Assembly (NCBI GenBank): GCA_007258455.2
Contig: VDFB02193867.1
Location: 529,472,550 to 529,536,549 of the forward strand
Length of the DNA: 64,000 nucleotides
DNA from: Sequoia sempervirens
Taxonomy: Eukaryota; Streptophyta; Pinopsida; Cupressales; Cupressaceae
Reading direction: 5' to 3'
The position numbers were made by a program, and so were the translations under genes. Below are positions 24,736 to 37,774 of the stretch, one piece after another. Position 1 is the stretch's first letter, and each line of letters opens with the position of its first letter. A model generated the notes under the pieces. That model did no database searches, was not told the DNA's origin, and saw only the letters and a list, made by a program, of their open reading frames with translations.

Positions 24736-26288
24736 GGCCTTTGATAAGCCTTGTCCTTAGACAAGTTTCATTGGATGAATCTCTAAATCATACTCTTGAA
24801 GGATAGCCATCCATTTTCCTCTTCTTTCCCCTAATTCGCTTTGCATAAGGAGAGACTTAATTGCTGGATCAGGCACTATAGCAATAACTTGGCTTCTCAA
24901 AATGTAATGCCTAAAACTTTTTACTGCTCATACCAATGCAAAGGCCTATTTTTCCAAGGGTGGGTACCTAACTTTTGCATTCTTGAATGGAAAGCTCATG
25001 AAGGCAATTTTCCTTTCATCTCCTTTACCTCTTCATTGTGTTAGGACTGATGCACATGAATTATCAGATGCAAATGAATAAATATAAAAGGGCTTTAGGT
25101 AATCTGGGCTAGTCAAGACCGGTGCCTCAGATATTGATTGCTTAATCTGCAAAAAGTAGATCTAGCCTCATTGCTCCATTCGATTTTAGCATCTTTCTTC
25201 ATCATCTCGTTGAGGGGTTTGACAATTTCTGCAAACCCTGTTATGAACTTCCTTACGAAATTAATCCTTCCAAAGAAAGACCTCATCTCATTTTTACTAC
25301 CTAGCATTGCTAATTTCAAGATAGCCTCAAATCTATCGGGATCTATGGATATTCCCTTTTTTGATATCACATGCCCTAAAAGCTTTCCTTCAGAAACTCC
25401 AAAGACACACTTCTTGGGATTAAGAGATACTCCATAGTTGATACATCTCTTAAGGACCTTGGCTAAATCAACAACATGATCCTTTCTTTTCATGGAAAAT
25501 ATTGTCAAATCATCTACATATATAATAATACACTTACCTATAAAATCCTTAAAAGCCACATCCATTGCATGTTGAAAGGTAGCTCCAATGTTAATGAGTC
25601 CAAATGGCATGTGCCGATAGGAAAATGTCCCCCATTTTGTAGTGACAGAAATTTTCATCCTGTCCTCATGACTGACAAGCACTTGGTTATATCCAGAATA
25701 GCCATCTAAGAGTGACATCATCTAGGATCCATTAACAGTTTGTAATACCTCATCAAGAGAAGGAAGTGGATAGTTATCCTTATCTGAGGCTTTGTTCAGA
25801 TTCCTAAAATAAACACACAACCTGATCTCCCCACTTTTCTTACGTACTGGAACTAGATTGGCAACCCACTTGGAGTGCCTTACTGGTAAGATGATCCTTG
25901 TTGATAAAAGCTTTTGCACTTCCTTTCATATTAAAGGCTCAATCAAAGCATTGACTAGGTGCTACTTTTGACGAAAGGGCTTGGCTTCTAGCTTCAACAG
26001 TATTGTGTGTGTGATCACAGAGGTGTCAAAAGTTTTCAAATCTTCATAACTCTCGACAATTTCTACAATATCTTCTTTTAACACCTTAATTATTTCATTT
26101 ATGATCTCCTCAGGGCAGGTCTTGCCTATAAGGACATTTCTTTCGAGGCTTGAATCAACCAGATTAATAGATTCATACTTCCCTCCTTCACTTTGCATTG
26201 GCACTCTCTCTGGAGCTTGAGGATAAGAATCAAATATCCTTTCTAAGGCTACCATACCCTTGGGGATGCTGTTACTCTTTAAGCTCAT
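24736..26288 (-). pseudogene. Reverse transcriptase and RNase H of element G
   Basis: From N to C: a connector with KGMVALERIF and KPFRQK, the palm with LVPVRKKSGEIRLC and DNYPLPSLDEVL, DGYSGYNQV, the catalytic YVDD box (IIYVDDLTIF), LNPKKCVFGV and GKLLGHVISKKGI, then a degraded Ty3-type RNase H ending LGERRGKWMAILQEYDLEI near 24790. It copies genomic RNA into DNA in cytoplasmic particles. The RT stays in frame from 26288 to 25113 with two internal stops; the following RNase H is shifted. Confidence 0.8.
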
Positions 26289-26354
26289 TATTCCTTCTGC
26301 ATCACAACCTTCAAGGTCCCATTCTCCCTGATCTCTATCTGATTCATCTATGAT

Positions 26355-26880
26355 CTACCCTTCAAAGACATCTGAACTTGCCAAAAAGGAAAGTATGTGT
26401 TGGTCGTCATTGAAGACCTGAAAGTTTTGAACATTATCAAGGACTGTTGGGATTGAAACTAGCTCAACTAAAAATATTTTCAATTTGGAGTCCTGCATAG
26501 GCTCCAAAGTACTAGCAGTAATTGCCAAAGCATCTGCAATCTGATTTTGTTCCCTAGGAATCAAAGTAATTCTGAAAGCATCAAAGTCCTCGATCAGATT
26601 CCAAACCCTATTTTTGTAAGAAGCCAATCTTTTATTATGGCAAGCATATTGGCTGCGAACCTGTTTGATAATGACTTCAGAGTCCCCCATCATCATTAGA
26701 GATGTGAATTTCTTCTTATGAGAAAACATTAAGCCCCTAGCAAGTGCTTCGTACTCTGCCTCATTGTTTGTGCAACCAAACTATAGCCTATAGGAAGCAA
26801 AGTAAGTCTTCCCCTTTGGATTGGTTAATTCCACCCCTGCTCCACTTCCTGATTTGGACTTAGAGCCATCAAATTTTAGA
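26355..26880 (-). pseudogene. Archaeal-type RNase H of element G, placed before RT
   Basis: Shows all four catalytic positions: ILKFDGSKSKSGSG, NNEAEYEAL, MMGDSEVIIKQV and QIADALA. This is the additional RNase H known from the Tat lineage. Here it sits upstream of RT, between protease and RT, as in element C and unlike element E. One stop (TAG) lies between the first Asp block and the Glu block. It is in the same frame as the protease C-terminal part and RT. Confidence 0.75.
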
Positions 26881-28050
26881 ATCCATAATTGATCTAAGGC
26901 TAGGATCTCTTTCTTTTTCTGGCCTATAGTATTTTTCTTGGCAGAAGTATATGGCGGCTTGGACTGGTGCTGATCATTAATACTTGAAAGTAACTGGGGG
27001 CACAGTTCATCAGAAGATTCTCCTAAATTGAAAATTTGTTCAAGAAGTGATTCTTGAACCTCTTCTTGAGATAGGTAATGATTTAGTACCTTTTTCACCA
27101 ATTCCCTGGGCATTGGAAGTGTTTCTAGGGTAAGTGTAATTGGAAAAGACTGAGACTCCTCAGTCTCTAGTGGTAATTCAGAACACAGAACTTGAGTCTG
27201 ATCGAGTTGAGAAGATGATTCCCTCTGAGCAAAGCCGGTTCTCATAAGGATGGTTGCATCCTTTGGTTGAAATGGAAATTCATTAGTAGAGGCTTGAGGT
27301 TGACATTCACAAGTTTCTTCTAGCCTAGAGACATGTTTTAAAATGTCTACACAGGCTTAGCAAGTTAACTCATACTGATTCTGGTAATGCAACCTACACT
27401 AGTTAGGAAGTAGAAGACTCCACATATCAACCTCCTCTCCTAGTACTAGCCTATCCTGTTGTAATTTCCTTGTTAGGACTTGCTGATTAACAGTAATCAT
27501 TGGGTCATTTTTCTGTGAAAGGGGTGAGTCATCAAAATGAAGTACTGAAAAGGTCATGATTTCCTCCTGCTTGTAAACTCCTATCTCAATTTTGAAATAG
27601 GCTACCTCATTAGGGGAATCATATTCAGTGATCATGTGTTTGAGCCTAGGCTCACTTTCAATTATGATCTAGCTTGCTATTCCTTTCCAGGGCAGCCACA
27701 TGGGTGAGAAATCCAAAGACAAATATCCACCTAGACTTTTCATCAGGTCTCTGCTCAAGAGCATACCATAGGTTTCTGGGATATCTGCTACTTGGATATC
27801 CACATAAGTTTGGATCCTTGGATCATATCCAATTTGTACATGGATATTTTTAAACTCTCCTACCACATTAACTTTTTTTTTATCTAACTGGATAACCTTT
27901 TTATTTGTCTAGAGTGGGCTCAGACCTAACTTCCTATGTAAATTCTTTCCAAAAATCCTCAAACTTAGCAAGAAAGGTGGAGTACCAGTCTTACCTTTAT
28001 AGAGAGCTACATTTATCTCATTAGTAGGAGTCACCTTTTCTCTTCCTTTG
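26881..28050 (-). pseudogene. Protease (active-site deletion) and linker of element G
   Basis: The C-terminal half of a retropepsin-like protease is clear: QVADIPETYGMLLSRDLMK and LGGYLSLDFSPMW. The N-terminal part reads PPFLLSLRIFGKNLH and then directly RKLGLSPL, so the stretch that should hold the catalytic Asp-Ser-Gly is missing in frame. A linker of about 250 residues rich in Glu and Ser follows before the RNase H. Protease would mature the Gag-Pol polyprotein; this copy cannot. Confidence 0.65.
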
Positions 28051-28107
28051 ACCTATTTTCTTCCCCAAGGGCTTTCAACAAGATTTCCTTTTGAGCTGGG
28101 CACCATT

Positions 28108-28711
28108 TCAAAATATCAAAGAAAGACATTGAAGTCTTCTACCTCTGCATCTCTGTAATGAAATCAAATTTTGAATCATTCCTAACCTAATATTTAGGAA
28201 TTGAAGATGAATTACCTTTGTTATGAGAATCTGATGGTCCCTTTGGTGGTGGTGGATTATTATCCACATTCTGATTTGGCGGGACCATGTTATTAGGAGG
28301 GGCAGAGGTCCTGAATGGCCCTCTATTTTGATTTCTAAGGAAATGGTCCCCCTTGGTTTGGAAGGCTTGGGCATCGTACACATCTTCTACTACTTCATTG
28401 TCTTCCTGGTTGGGAAATGGAAGTTCTTCCTCAAAGATATCATATGCCATAGTAGTATCCATTGATCCACCAGATTTGTTAGATGCACCCTAGAATGGAG
28501 CATCAGCTTGGGCTATCTTAACCATATTTTCTATTTCGAGGAAATTTACCATAGAATGGACCGCAGTATCATATAGTCTACACCAATTGGTCATAGGGTT
28601 GAGATCTACCATGTTAGCAATGTGTAGCTTCTCATCTCCCGCTTGATAATTGTGGGAAACTCCTCCATTATTGGGTCCAGTATTCCATGGCCTAGTGTTG
28701 TTAGGCCTTTG
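28108..28711 (-). pseudogene. C-terminal Gag region of element G
   Basis: The part of gag left of the solo LTR S. It has a Pro/Asn/Gln-rich stretch (PPNNMVPPNQN) and an acidic patch, and no CCHC knuckle. Taking out S and one target copy (1455 bases, a multiple of three) restores the same frame as the N-terminal part at 30162-31507. Confidence 0.6.
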
Positions 28712-30161
28712 TGTATGGAAAGCTAAGGTACAAAAAAAACACTCCTAACACCAAAACCTCAGGGAAGAATGCAGAGGTGTCTTTAAATTTTAACAATTAC
28801 CATTCAATTAAGATATTCATGAAAGAAATAACATAAACAGAGAAATGAACATACATAGATGAACACCATATTTATGTGGGAAAACCCTTATGGGAGGAAA
28901 AACCACCACACCAAGAAAAACCCCTTTGTATTACAATAAAAAAATTACATACAGAGTACAAGCTTCACTCTCTGATGTCAATTTATAGCAGCATAATATT
29001 CACTAATCAACCTTACACAAAAATTCTCTCAGAAAACATCCATCGAATTCACTCAGAACAATTCGTATTCAAATGAGCAACACTTCACTATCTCACATTG
29101 TTACTCATCCAACTATTCATCGAATCATTCATCATCTTCTATTATAGAGTATATCTATGCCATTCATGGTCTATTGATCTTCCTCACAGGAATGGTTACA
29201 ACAGTCCAACTACTAGCGGTTCACCTTTCACTTCTCTAATTGGTAAAAAAAAACCACGTAGGATACACAAATGGTAAAGGTGTTCAAACTGTGTTGCATG
29301 TCAGTGAGGCACTAGGCCATGTCTCCCCGATGCCACAAAGCCCATCTGTTGTTATTGGCCAGAGTCATCACCCATCGAAAAGAGTAATATCGAGTTGCAA
29401 GAGTCATACTGATATCCACTTCAAAACCATTGGCCAAACAATCACTCTTAGCAAGAGGTCATACCAAACGCAAATCCATCTTGTGCAAATCTATCGGCAA
29501 GAGATCCACTATCGCCAAGAGTCTTAAAGATCCTCTATGTCATACCAATGTTCATACCCATCGGCGAGAGAAAAAACCATTAGCAAGAGTTCTTACCAAA
29601 AACACCTGACTGTCAGCGAGACAAGACATATTGCTAAGACTTCATACCGATGATCAACACATGTAGCTCTATCGGCAAGACCATCGCTATCAGTGAGACA
29701 TCACACTGAGCACAGAATAGTCAGAGAGACCACCACTATTGCCAAGAGGTCATATAGAAGTAATATACCCATCGGCGAGACCACAACCATCGGCAGGAGA
29801 TCATACCAAGTGCAAACCTTTCAACCAAGAGTATCCCCGATGACAACCTTGTGAATAACCGTTGGTGAGACATACACTGTCGGGATGAGTCATTCTGAAC
29901 GTTCAAGTCTCTCCCCGATAACCATTAGACACCAACCCATCAGAAAGAGATCTACTCAGGAAAAAAGAGATGGGAAACTCACAGCGATCGACATGTCTAG
30001 CCAATGACTCCCGTCGACAAGACAGAACCAAAGTCTTGGCAACCCGAGCACTTCAAGGATTTAGAACAGTACTGCTAGTCGGTAAGACATTCAGAGAGTC
30101 TCACCAACTTTTCTCTCATAGGAGTTTACATGCCAGTAAGATTGAGGCACATTTTCCAACA
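28712..30161. mobile_element. Solo LTR S inserted in gag of element G
   Basis: Starts TGTATGGAAAGC and ends TTTTCCAACA, flanked on both sides by the 5-bp word CTTTG (28707-28711 and 30162-30166), a perfect target-site duplication. At 1450 bases with TG...CA ends and no coding, it is a solo LTR left by LTR-LTR recombination. From about 29290 to 30100 it is built of degenerate repeats with CATCGGCGAGA and GCCAAGAGTCATACC words. Its orientation and family are not decided; similar words occur in the left end of element C. Confidence 0.85.
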
Positions 30162-31507
30162 CTTTGATTGTATCCTCCATTCTAATTTTGATAGTTTTGA
30201 TTAGAGGAGTTTTGGTTCTGGAAATTCCTATTGGTGTTCTGGTTGGTATTATAATTCTGACTAGGATTTTGGTTAGGATAACCACCCTGATTAGAATATC
30301 CTCCCTGATTCTGAAAACCTTGGTTCTAGTTCTGAGGGGGATTCTATTTGAGTTGAGCCATGTCATTAGACATCTAAGACAGTGTCTTTTTGAGAGTCTC
30401 CATCTCGTTGCTCAGTTGGAGAGTCTTTTCACTTTCTACATTCTTCACAACAAAAGATTGATTAACTAAACTTGATCCTTCAGCTTGATTTTGGTAATTT
30501 TGATTTTGCTGGGAGGAATCCTGGGGACCATTGTTAAAAAATGGCAAGGGAGGTGAAGCTTGGAACTCAGACATGGGTCTGTATTGGGAATAGGACATCC
30601 CTGGGACCGTATTGAATAGAGGGGGTGGATTGGACATTTGGTATCCTATAGGAGGGAGAACTCCTCCTAGACTCCCAGATTGTAGATTGATATGTTGTTC
30701 CACCTAAATTGCGAGATGATATACCTTAGCCAAAGAGTTAGTTTCATTAGCATTATATGTCATTTTCAAGAACAAGCCAATCAAAGGGTCCACAACCCTT
30801 AAGTATGGCAAGATGGTGATGTTCTCATCCACCAGGTAAGGATCCTGCAACCTTTTGTACATTCTTTGGAACCTGGTGTTGAATAGAGGCAGCGGTTCAT
30901 GGTGTTCTTTTCTTATAGTGGCAAACTAGTGGTAAAGGATAGCAGGGTCTACATAAACCCTGAATTGATTGATAAAGGAGTTCTCTAAATCTGTCCAACT
31001 TAGAACCGACCCTTGGGGTAAGTTCAGGTACCAATTGTATGCCATGTCTCCCAACGAATAGGGGAAAAATCTACACACAATGTCCTGATGAGCCACCTGA
31101 GCAAGGGTATAGGCATCTTTAAATGCCTATATGTGCTCCTCGACACTTCTTGACTCCCCATGCATGTACTTAGGACAGATCCTCTCTAGGTTCTTTGGGA
31201 GATCGTGTATACCTCCAAGGATAGTCCCTAATGGTTAATGCTTATTAATAAATTAATCCATAGCTCTTGGCAGTGATACAGATTGAGTAGGTTGTGGAAT
31301 GGGTGAAAGTGGCCAGTGAGGTGGTGTAGGTGGGTTTGGTGGAAACCCAGGTGGGGTGAGCGGTGGTGATAAAGGTTGAATCAAGACTCTGTGAGCCTAG
31401 GGCCTATGCCCGATAGGGATTTGGAGTTCAACAAGTGGTTCAGGATTTTGAGAAGATCTAAGAACTCTCTCGTACCTATCTAGTGAAAATGACCTAATGT
31501 GAGCCAT
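30162..31507 (-). pseudogene. N-terminal and capsid part of Gag of element G
   Basis: ATG at 31507 (MAHIRSFSLDRYERVL), 30 bases from the PBS. A Pro-rich stretch (SPPLTPPGFPPNPP) is followed by a classic capsid region near 31200-30850: LPKNLERICPKYMHG, DMAYNWYLNLP, SWTDLENSFINQF and RFQRMYKRLQDPY. A Gln/Asn-rich tail follows (NQNYQNQ). Several in-frame stops, mostly TAG where CAG or TGG is expected, interrupt an otherwise constant frame. It forms the virus-like particle. Confidence 0.7.
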
Positions 31508-31518
31508 CTTGTTCTTGA

Positions 31519-31537
31519 GGCCCTCCTTCTAGCACTA
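31519..31537 (-). promoter_or_regulatory. Primer binding site of element G (tRNA-Asn class)
   Basis: On the minus strand TAGTGCTAGAAGGAGGG starts four bases after the LTR. It matches the complement of the plant tRNA-Asn 3' end (TGGCGCTAGAAGGAGGGG) except for two transitions at its start. This fixes the right LTR as the 5' LTR and G as a minus-strand element. Confidence 0.65.
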
Positions 31538-31541
31538 GATC

Positions 31542-34500
31542 TTTTGATGGTCAAAACAACACAACAACATAAAACCAAATATTACTATTCTATTTCTCCT
31601 GAAAGAGAAAGAAAACACATGGAGATCTAACTCCCAAGGTCCTGGTAATTGGTTCTAAACTATGCTTATTTCACTCAGTGGTTGATATAATTGTAATGTT
31701 CAAGGGGCCCTTGCTAGTAACAAAGAACAAGAATGCATAACATCAAGTAATCTACATTTGTGGGGGGTTTAAATAAAATAAAAAGATGAATCAAAGATTT
31801 AAATCAAATAAACGTGAATAAAATTCTTACACATCCAGACATGCATATTAATAATGAGTGTTTATTCCACCTAACCACAACTATAGCAAGATGCAATCCA
31901 TAGAATAAACTATGCTACTACATACATCCATAATGCTAATTCAGATACCATCAATAATCACCAAACTTACCTCAAACAAATCACTCACTCATCATCTAAA
32001 ACACAGATCAAATGAAAATAATAACACTTTAATTCACAAATAATCCAATGATATGATCTTGAATCCAGTTCCTTCTATTAACTTTCATCAAATAAGAAAC
32101 AATTAGGCACAACAAAATCACTAGCATATGGATTGATCACGTACCATTAACCTTATCAAAATAGATCCAAACTTTAAAATCATGACATGAAAACTATAAA
32201 ATAATCAAGCCTTTTTTACTAAGCTTTTTAGAGTATCTTTCTAAAACAGTGAAATCATAGATCTAGGTTCTATCTTCTATCATCAGATGGCTAATATTTT
32301 TTCATTTAGCCAACCTTTACAAAGTAGATTCTAATAGTACATATAGGGTACCACATGCACGAATTTCTCAATTCTCAATCAAGATCCACAATTCATGGAG
32401 TTGAAATTGAACACATAAGTAAACTAAGGAACCCATGTTTCAAGGCTGATCACTCCGTTATACAAAAAAGAAATCTGATACACCAAGAAGAAAATGAATC
32501 CCATGAATCAAACTCAAAGTTGAACTTATGTCCTAACCCAGAAAAGAGGAGAAGAGCAGATAGAGCATGATGAAAAGAGTCAATCACATTTGCACTGAAT
32601 GCTCAAGAATGTACTCATCAAAACTGGATAACATCTGTTGAAGAGTACCCAAATCTGGCCCAGCCAACCAATCACCTTCAAATTTGATTCTTTCAAATTA
32701 TGTGGAAACCAACCTTTGCATCTCCTTTAACTTGATTAGCTCCTTTCTAGCAATTCTTACCTCTTCCTAGATATCCATAAACTGATCTAACAATAAATTC
32801 TCCCCATCATCTCCCTTTTGCATGATTTCCTCAAACCTACTCCTCCATCTCTCCCATAGTTTATCCAATGACAGGCCTTCTTTATTGGAGGAATGTAAGT
32901 TGATTAAAATGGCCACAACCGCCTCTAACTCAACCATCTATTGATTCAAATATTTACTCATTTATCGTACTTCTTCTTGACGTCCATGCATAGCTCTTGA
33001 CTTATACCTTATGATGCTCACATTTTTCTCCACAAAATCTTCATTACCCTGCTCAAGAACTGAATATTCTAGCAAGGTGGACTTGGGAATTTTTCTAATA
33101 TCCTCAAGCCTTTTAACATATTCCTTGTATTCATCATCCTACTTATTCAGATCCTTAACCTACTGGTCTAGATCTTCTTCCAATTCAAGAGCAACCTTAT
33201 GAATCTTAGAGCCTTCAACAACAACATCTTCAACCTCCTAGTTGAGCTTATCCAACCATTTATCCATCATCCCTACCTTTCTTTTCATCTGAATCAAATC
33301 ATCTGCTTCCCTCTTTGTTAACAAAATCGGGCATTTAGGAAGGACAACCTGTATAAAAAATGGGACTTGAAACATCTTCCAAAAAAATATGGAGCTTATC
33401 CAATTGAGCCTTAAGCTCATCCTTCCTTTGCTTATCCTTGATCATCTTGTTTTTAGTTGAAGAAGCCACAATATCAATTAAACTCATCTGTTGGTTTCTT
33501 GTACGCTTTCCCAAATTTACTACCACCAACTGATAATCAATGATTTGCATATCATCATGGCTCTTCTCCATCACGGGTATGGCACATTCAGTGACAATTT
33601 CTCTAGCATCAGTGAGCCTAGTAGAATGAAGAACCCGAGCCTTCTTTTTAGGTTTCTCTTTCCCAATTTCTTTCATCATTTCTTCCCAATTCAACGACTA
33701 TGGTTCGACAACTTGTTTCCTTTCCAAGTCCAGTTTTATCCAAGTAGGAGTAATAGGAGTAGTGGCTGCCTGGATTGAACAAGAAGCAACAGTAGTGGAA
33801 GACAAAGTTTGTAACAATGTAGGATCCGATTGAGAATACACCTCCTGCACATTTTGCTAATCACTTTGTTCTGTTTCCTGTGCTAACCTTTCTGCTTCCT
33901 CTTTATCCTTCTATTCTTGCAACCTTTTAGCCTCAATCTCCTACTTTAAACATTCCTCTTCCTCTTTCTTTTCTAACATTTGATCATATTTCTTCTTTAG
34001 CTCTTCAACATAGTCCCATGCCCCCTTGGACTTCTTTTCATAATCAGCAATCTCAGCAGCCTCCTTTTCCCTTTTCAAACATTCTTGCTTTTCCTTTTTC
34101 CTATAAGCCTCTTCTTGTGCTTTGAGCTTAGCTTCAATAGCTTCTTTTTCTCTTCTTTGCTAAGCCTTTTCCTCCTCAAGGTTCTGGATTTTTCGCTACA
34201 TTAAAAACTTATCCCCTTCTTCTTGAATTTTGAGCTCATGCTCCTTTTGTTGTTGTTGTTGAGCCAATTCATCAGCTTTGACCTTATCTTCCAACTCCTT
34301 CTGCTTAACTGCCAACTCAGATTGTGCCTTGGCCTCCTCTTCTTGGTGCTTGGCTGATGCCTCACCTTGTGAATTAGCATCAACTTCTCTTTTCGCATCT
34401 TCAAAGAGTGTCCATTGATCTTCTTCAGTCAATATGTGTTCAATTCCTACATCAACTGTCATATCCAAAGATTGTGATACATGATGCTCTTTATTAGAGG

Positions 34501-36090
34501 GAGTCTTTTCTGAATCTATTTCTATATTATGTATCTCAATTTCATACTCCATTCTCTTTAAGACCTTTCCTTCATCATGGAGGGCTTCCTATGGTGATTC
34601 TTGGCCTAATTCTTGTGCATCAGAAGGCTGAGTAGATGCCTCCCCTGCTACAGATGCAAAAGCACCCACCTCCACAGTTGTTTCATCTTCTTGTACCTCT
34701 GGAAGATCTTGAGGAACCCCTTCCCCTTCTTGTGCACTAGAAGGCATAAACTCTAAAGGTTCCTTAGGTGCCATCCTTGTATTTTCCCTTTTATATCCTT
34801 TGGTGGTACCTATAGCCTTCCTCTTCATAGATGATGTAGCCTCGGCCTGATTAGTCCTCAAACTCACCCATTGAATACTCCTATCCAACACCGGTCTTGC
34901 AATCTACTTTATGTCGATTGTCTCCTCAACATTCCAATCTATTGGATCAAGATCTTTAGTACCAATCTTGCCTGCATCATGCCTGGGATCCAAAACAATC
35001 CCATCATCAAACAATGTTTCTAGAATGTCTTCCTTTATCCCAAACTCAACCATAGGTGGCATAGGTATCCTATCATAATTCTTCTTCCTAAGATCATACA
35101 CATCTTGCAATTCCTCCCAAAAATGCTACAATAGATTAAAGTGTTTCTCAAAGACACTGGGAAACAAAGCCCTCATCTTGTGCTTGGGGTCATAGTATTT
35201 CCTTGCAGTGTACAAGCCCAACTTCAAATAAACTGATTCATCACAAACAACCTTAGTTTCCTGAATGTGTGGACATTAAAATGCCCCCAGCTTCATTGGA
35301 AACTTATGGCACCTAGTCTTGTGTTTGTTGCTAAACTAGAAATTTGTAGCCAAGGCTTCATAAATAAACTCCATTCAAATGAACCTATCACCACAACATC
35401 TAGGTAGCAAATGGGGGTGACCATCAAAGCCTGCAAACCTAAAATAGGTTAATGTGGGGTACTGGATAAACCAATGCCCCCATTCATTCACAAAATCCAT
35501 TGCCTCCCTACTAAGCCTATACCCTGCATCACCATTAAGCTTGTTAATAATGACATAAAGAAAGGCATCATTAACCCTTCTATACTGTTGCTTTGATGCC
35601 TGCAAGGTGAGCTGGTTATAATACTCCCACACTTTCTTCTATCCTTGGGATTCCCCCAATATACCTACTATTTGAAGTCCAAGAAAAATCCCCACACGGG
35701 CGGCTGCATAAACTTCATAGGTGGTCATAAAGAAACACTTGGTTTCTCTCACTTTTATCATCTAATTGTGAATGTTGTCTGATACTATGATTGACCAGTC
35801 AAATTTTTTCCTCCCATCCAAAATTGTTTGAATGAAAGGAAACATCCATTCTTTAAATAGTGAAGCATCCCTTTTACCAAACACCTTAGAGAGGAACATG
35901 ATTATATCTGCAATTTCTTTCCTAAAGTCTTCCCTCTTAGGCTAGTCTGGAATCTTGGTCAGAGACTTCTTCTCCACCCTCATCCAAGTCTTATTCATGT
36001 GAAACCTATTCCTCTCCTTATTATCCTTGTAAAGCTTCAAAGCCTCCACCTCATTCAATTGCTTAGGATTCTTGGGATTAGGTATATATG
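31542..36090 (-). repeat. Right (5') LTR of element G, first segment
   Basis: Direct repeat of the left LTR from 15496, differing by scattered substitutions and small indels. Interrupted by element E: the left LTR reads GGTATATGAAATAGG where this copy has the E insertion with ATATG on each side. Confidence 0.75.
32590..36085 (-). pseudogene. Long LTR-embedded ORF of element G, right copy, main part
   Basis: Second copy of the LTR-embedded frame. Open segments on the minus strand include 35632-35375 (YYNQLTLQASKQQYRRVNDA, FRFAGFDGHPHLLPR), 35110-34904, 34891-34589 (KRKA, acidic Pro/Glu-rich), 34552-34196 (coiled coil with QQQQQKEHELK) and 33694-33335. It continues the 5' part at 51857-52147, from which it was separated by element E. 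Most breaks are single stop codons. Compared with the left copy, the breaks are at different places, so most arose after G inserted. Function unknown; the coiled coil suggests a self-associating protein. Confidence 0.5.
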
Positions 36091-37254
36091 TGTGTATATG
36101 TTAGTATGTAATCTAATTGAAAACAATAAACACAATTGAAAGAACTTTAAACTAAAGAAATTGAAGTGAAATTAAAATAAAACAGAAATTCTTTAGAAGC
36201 ATTCCATCTTTCTCTATCTCTAGAGATTTGTTCAAAGCTATTGCTCTCAGATTATGTAAGCTTGGCTTCTCCAAATGGAAGTCTACAGAATGATTATGCA
36301 AAGTGATAAAACTTCTCTATCCTATATGTTGGTGAAGGTGAGAATGCTGACGGATATGGATAGGGGCTGTGGATTATGCATAGGGGCTGTAAATAGAAGA
36401 TGTTATGGATATGCTATGATATGCCATGATTCTATTGCTATAAAATGAGAATACTGTAAATGAAAAGGCTTATGAAGGCTATGCTATTACAAATTGACTA
36501 TAATTTTTCTGCTAAAACCTTCTATATCCATTTCAAAGACTCGACAATCCTATTTATAGTTTTTCTCAGGCAAAATCCTAGCTGGAAAAGATCAATGGCT
36601 GTGAGATTGTCTGGTAGAATTGAAAGGTGAGAGATGGAGAGGTTGAGAGGAAGATGGAGAATGTTGGGAAGTTGGAGAGAAGAATGGAGCCTTGTCTTCA
36701 ACCCACGGGATAAGCTCGCAGAGAAACAGAGGAATTTAATTGTTTTCTATTTCGGCAATTTGCTTCACGGCTGTTGAAGATAATTCCCAAATTAATTAAA
36801 TAAATAAATTTATATAATTTCATTTATTGAGTTTGATTTTTAATTTTAGCACTATGGAAGATTAAATTAAATATTTTGAAATATTTAATTGTGATGTGAC
36901 TTTAGAAGAATATGAAATATTAGAAGAATTAATTAAATGTTTTGAGATATTTAATTATGAATATATATTTGAAGAATTTGAAATGGTTTAATCTTTATTT
37001 GAATAAAATATTCAAGCTAAGATTATTAATAATTAATATAAATAAATCTTAATGTTTATTTAATTAATTAAGAAACAAATATGAAAAGATGATTAAATAA
37101 ACTTATTTATTTAATCAAAATGGAAGAATGAACAATATAAATAAATTATTTAAATTTATTTATGCGTAGATGGAATTCAAAGATTTAATTAAATATTTTA
37201 AAATATTTAATTAATTACCAGACAACGTGATGTGACCATTTTTAGGTGTATACA
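36091..37254 (-). repeat. Left (3') LTR of element E
   Basis: About 1.16 kb, from TGTGTATATG to GGTGTATACA, nearly identical to 50687-51851. The right half is AT-rich with many TTAATTAAATAAA-like words. Confidence 0.9.
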
Positions 37255-37270
37255 TTCTGCCCCTCTTTGA
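37255..37270 (-). promoter_or_regulatory. Polypurine tract of element E
   Basis: The minus strand reads CAAAGAGGGGCAGAA directly before the LTR start TGTATACACC. This agrees with minus orientation. Confidence 0.85.
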
Positions 37271-37774
37271 AGTGATGTGTTTTATGCATTGCTTCAAAGA
37301 ATTTTGAAATTTTCCCTAGAAATTTGAATGTCGAATGTTGATAGGTATATGCCCCCTCGAACGATGAATCGATAAGATTTGAATTTTTTTTTTGTGAATT
37401 TTTTTTTATTTTTTATGATTTTTGAAGATGTTGATTCATCGTTCGAATATAATAATATGAAGAAACTAACTCGGAGAGATGTGAAATGAAAATTAATAAC
37501 TAAAATTTCTCCTGCTATGTTAAAATGTGATAAAAATGCCCCAAGTTTGCCATTATATAGGTTAAAAATGTCATTTTCCATTTTAACCTAGTAAAATTTG
37601 CAAATTTTGAGCTCTGGAGAGATAATTATGGCACTTCCGATTCACCATCACCGTTTCGACGAAATCAGCGGCTGGCAAACTATGGACCCCCGGTATGAAC
37701 CTCGTGAAACTCCTGCTTTTTGAAAACTTTCCGTTCATTGCACGTTTTTCGATGGCTGATTTTGAAAATCTGTG
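37271..37774. other. 3' non-coding spacer of element E
   Basis: AT-rich, with poly-T near 37385-37420. No ORF with a recognisable product. Confidence 0.4.

Noticed and set aside
30164..30469. Plus-strand Ile/Leu-rich ORF
   Set aside because: Shadow of the Asn/Arg/Gln-rich Gag tail on the minus strand.
22427..31541. Plus-strand element between the two G LTRs, as suggested by the PBS-like motif at 22420
   Set aside because: All gag-pol domains are on the minus strand and a minus-strand PBS lies next to the right LTR, so the motif is kept only as an oddity.
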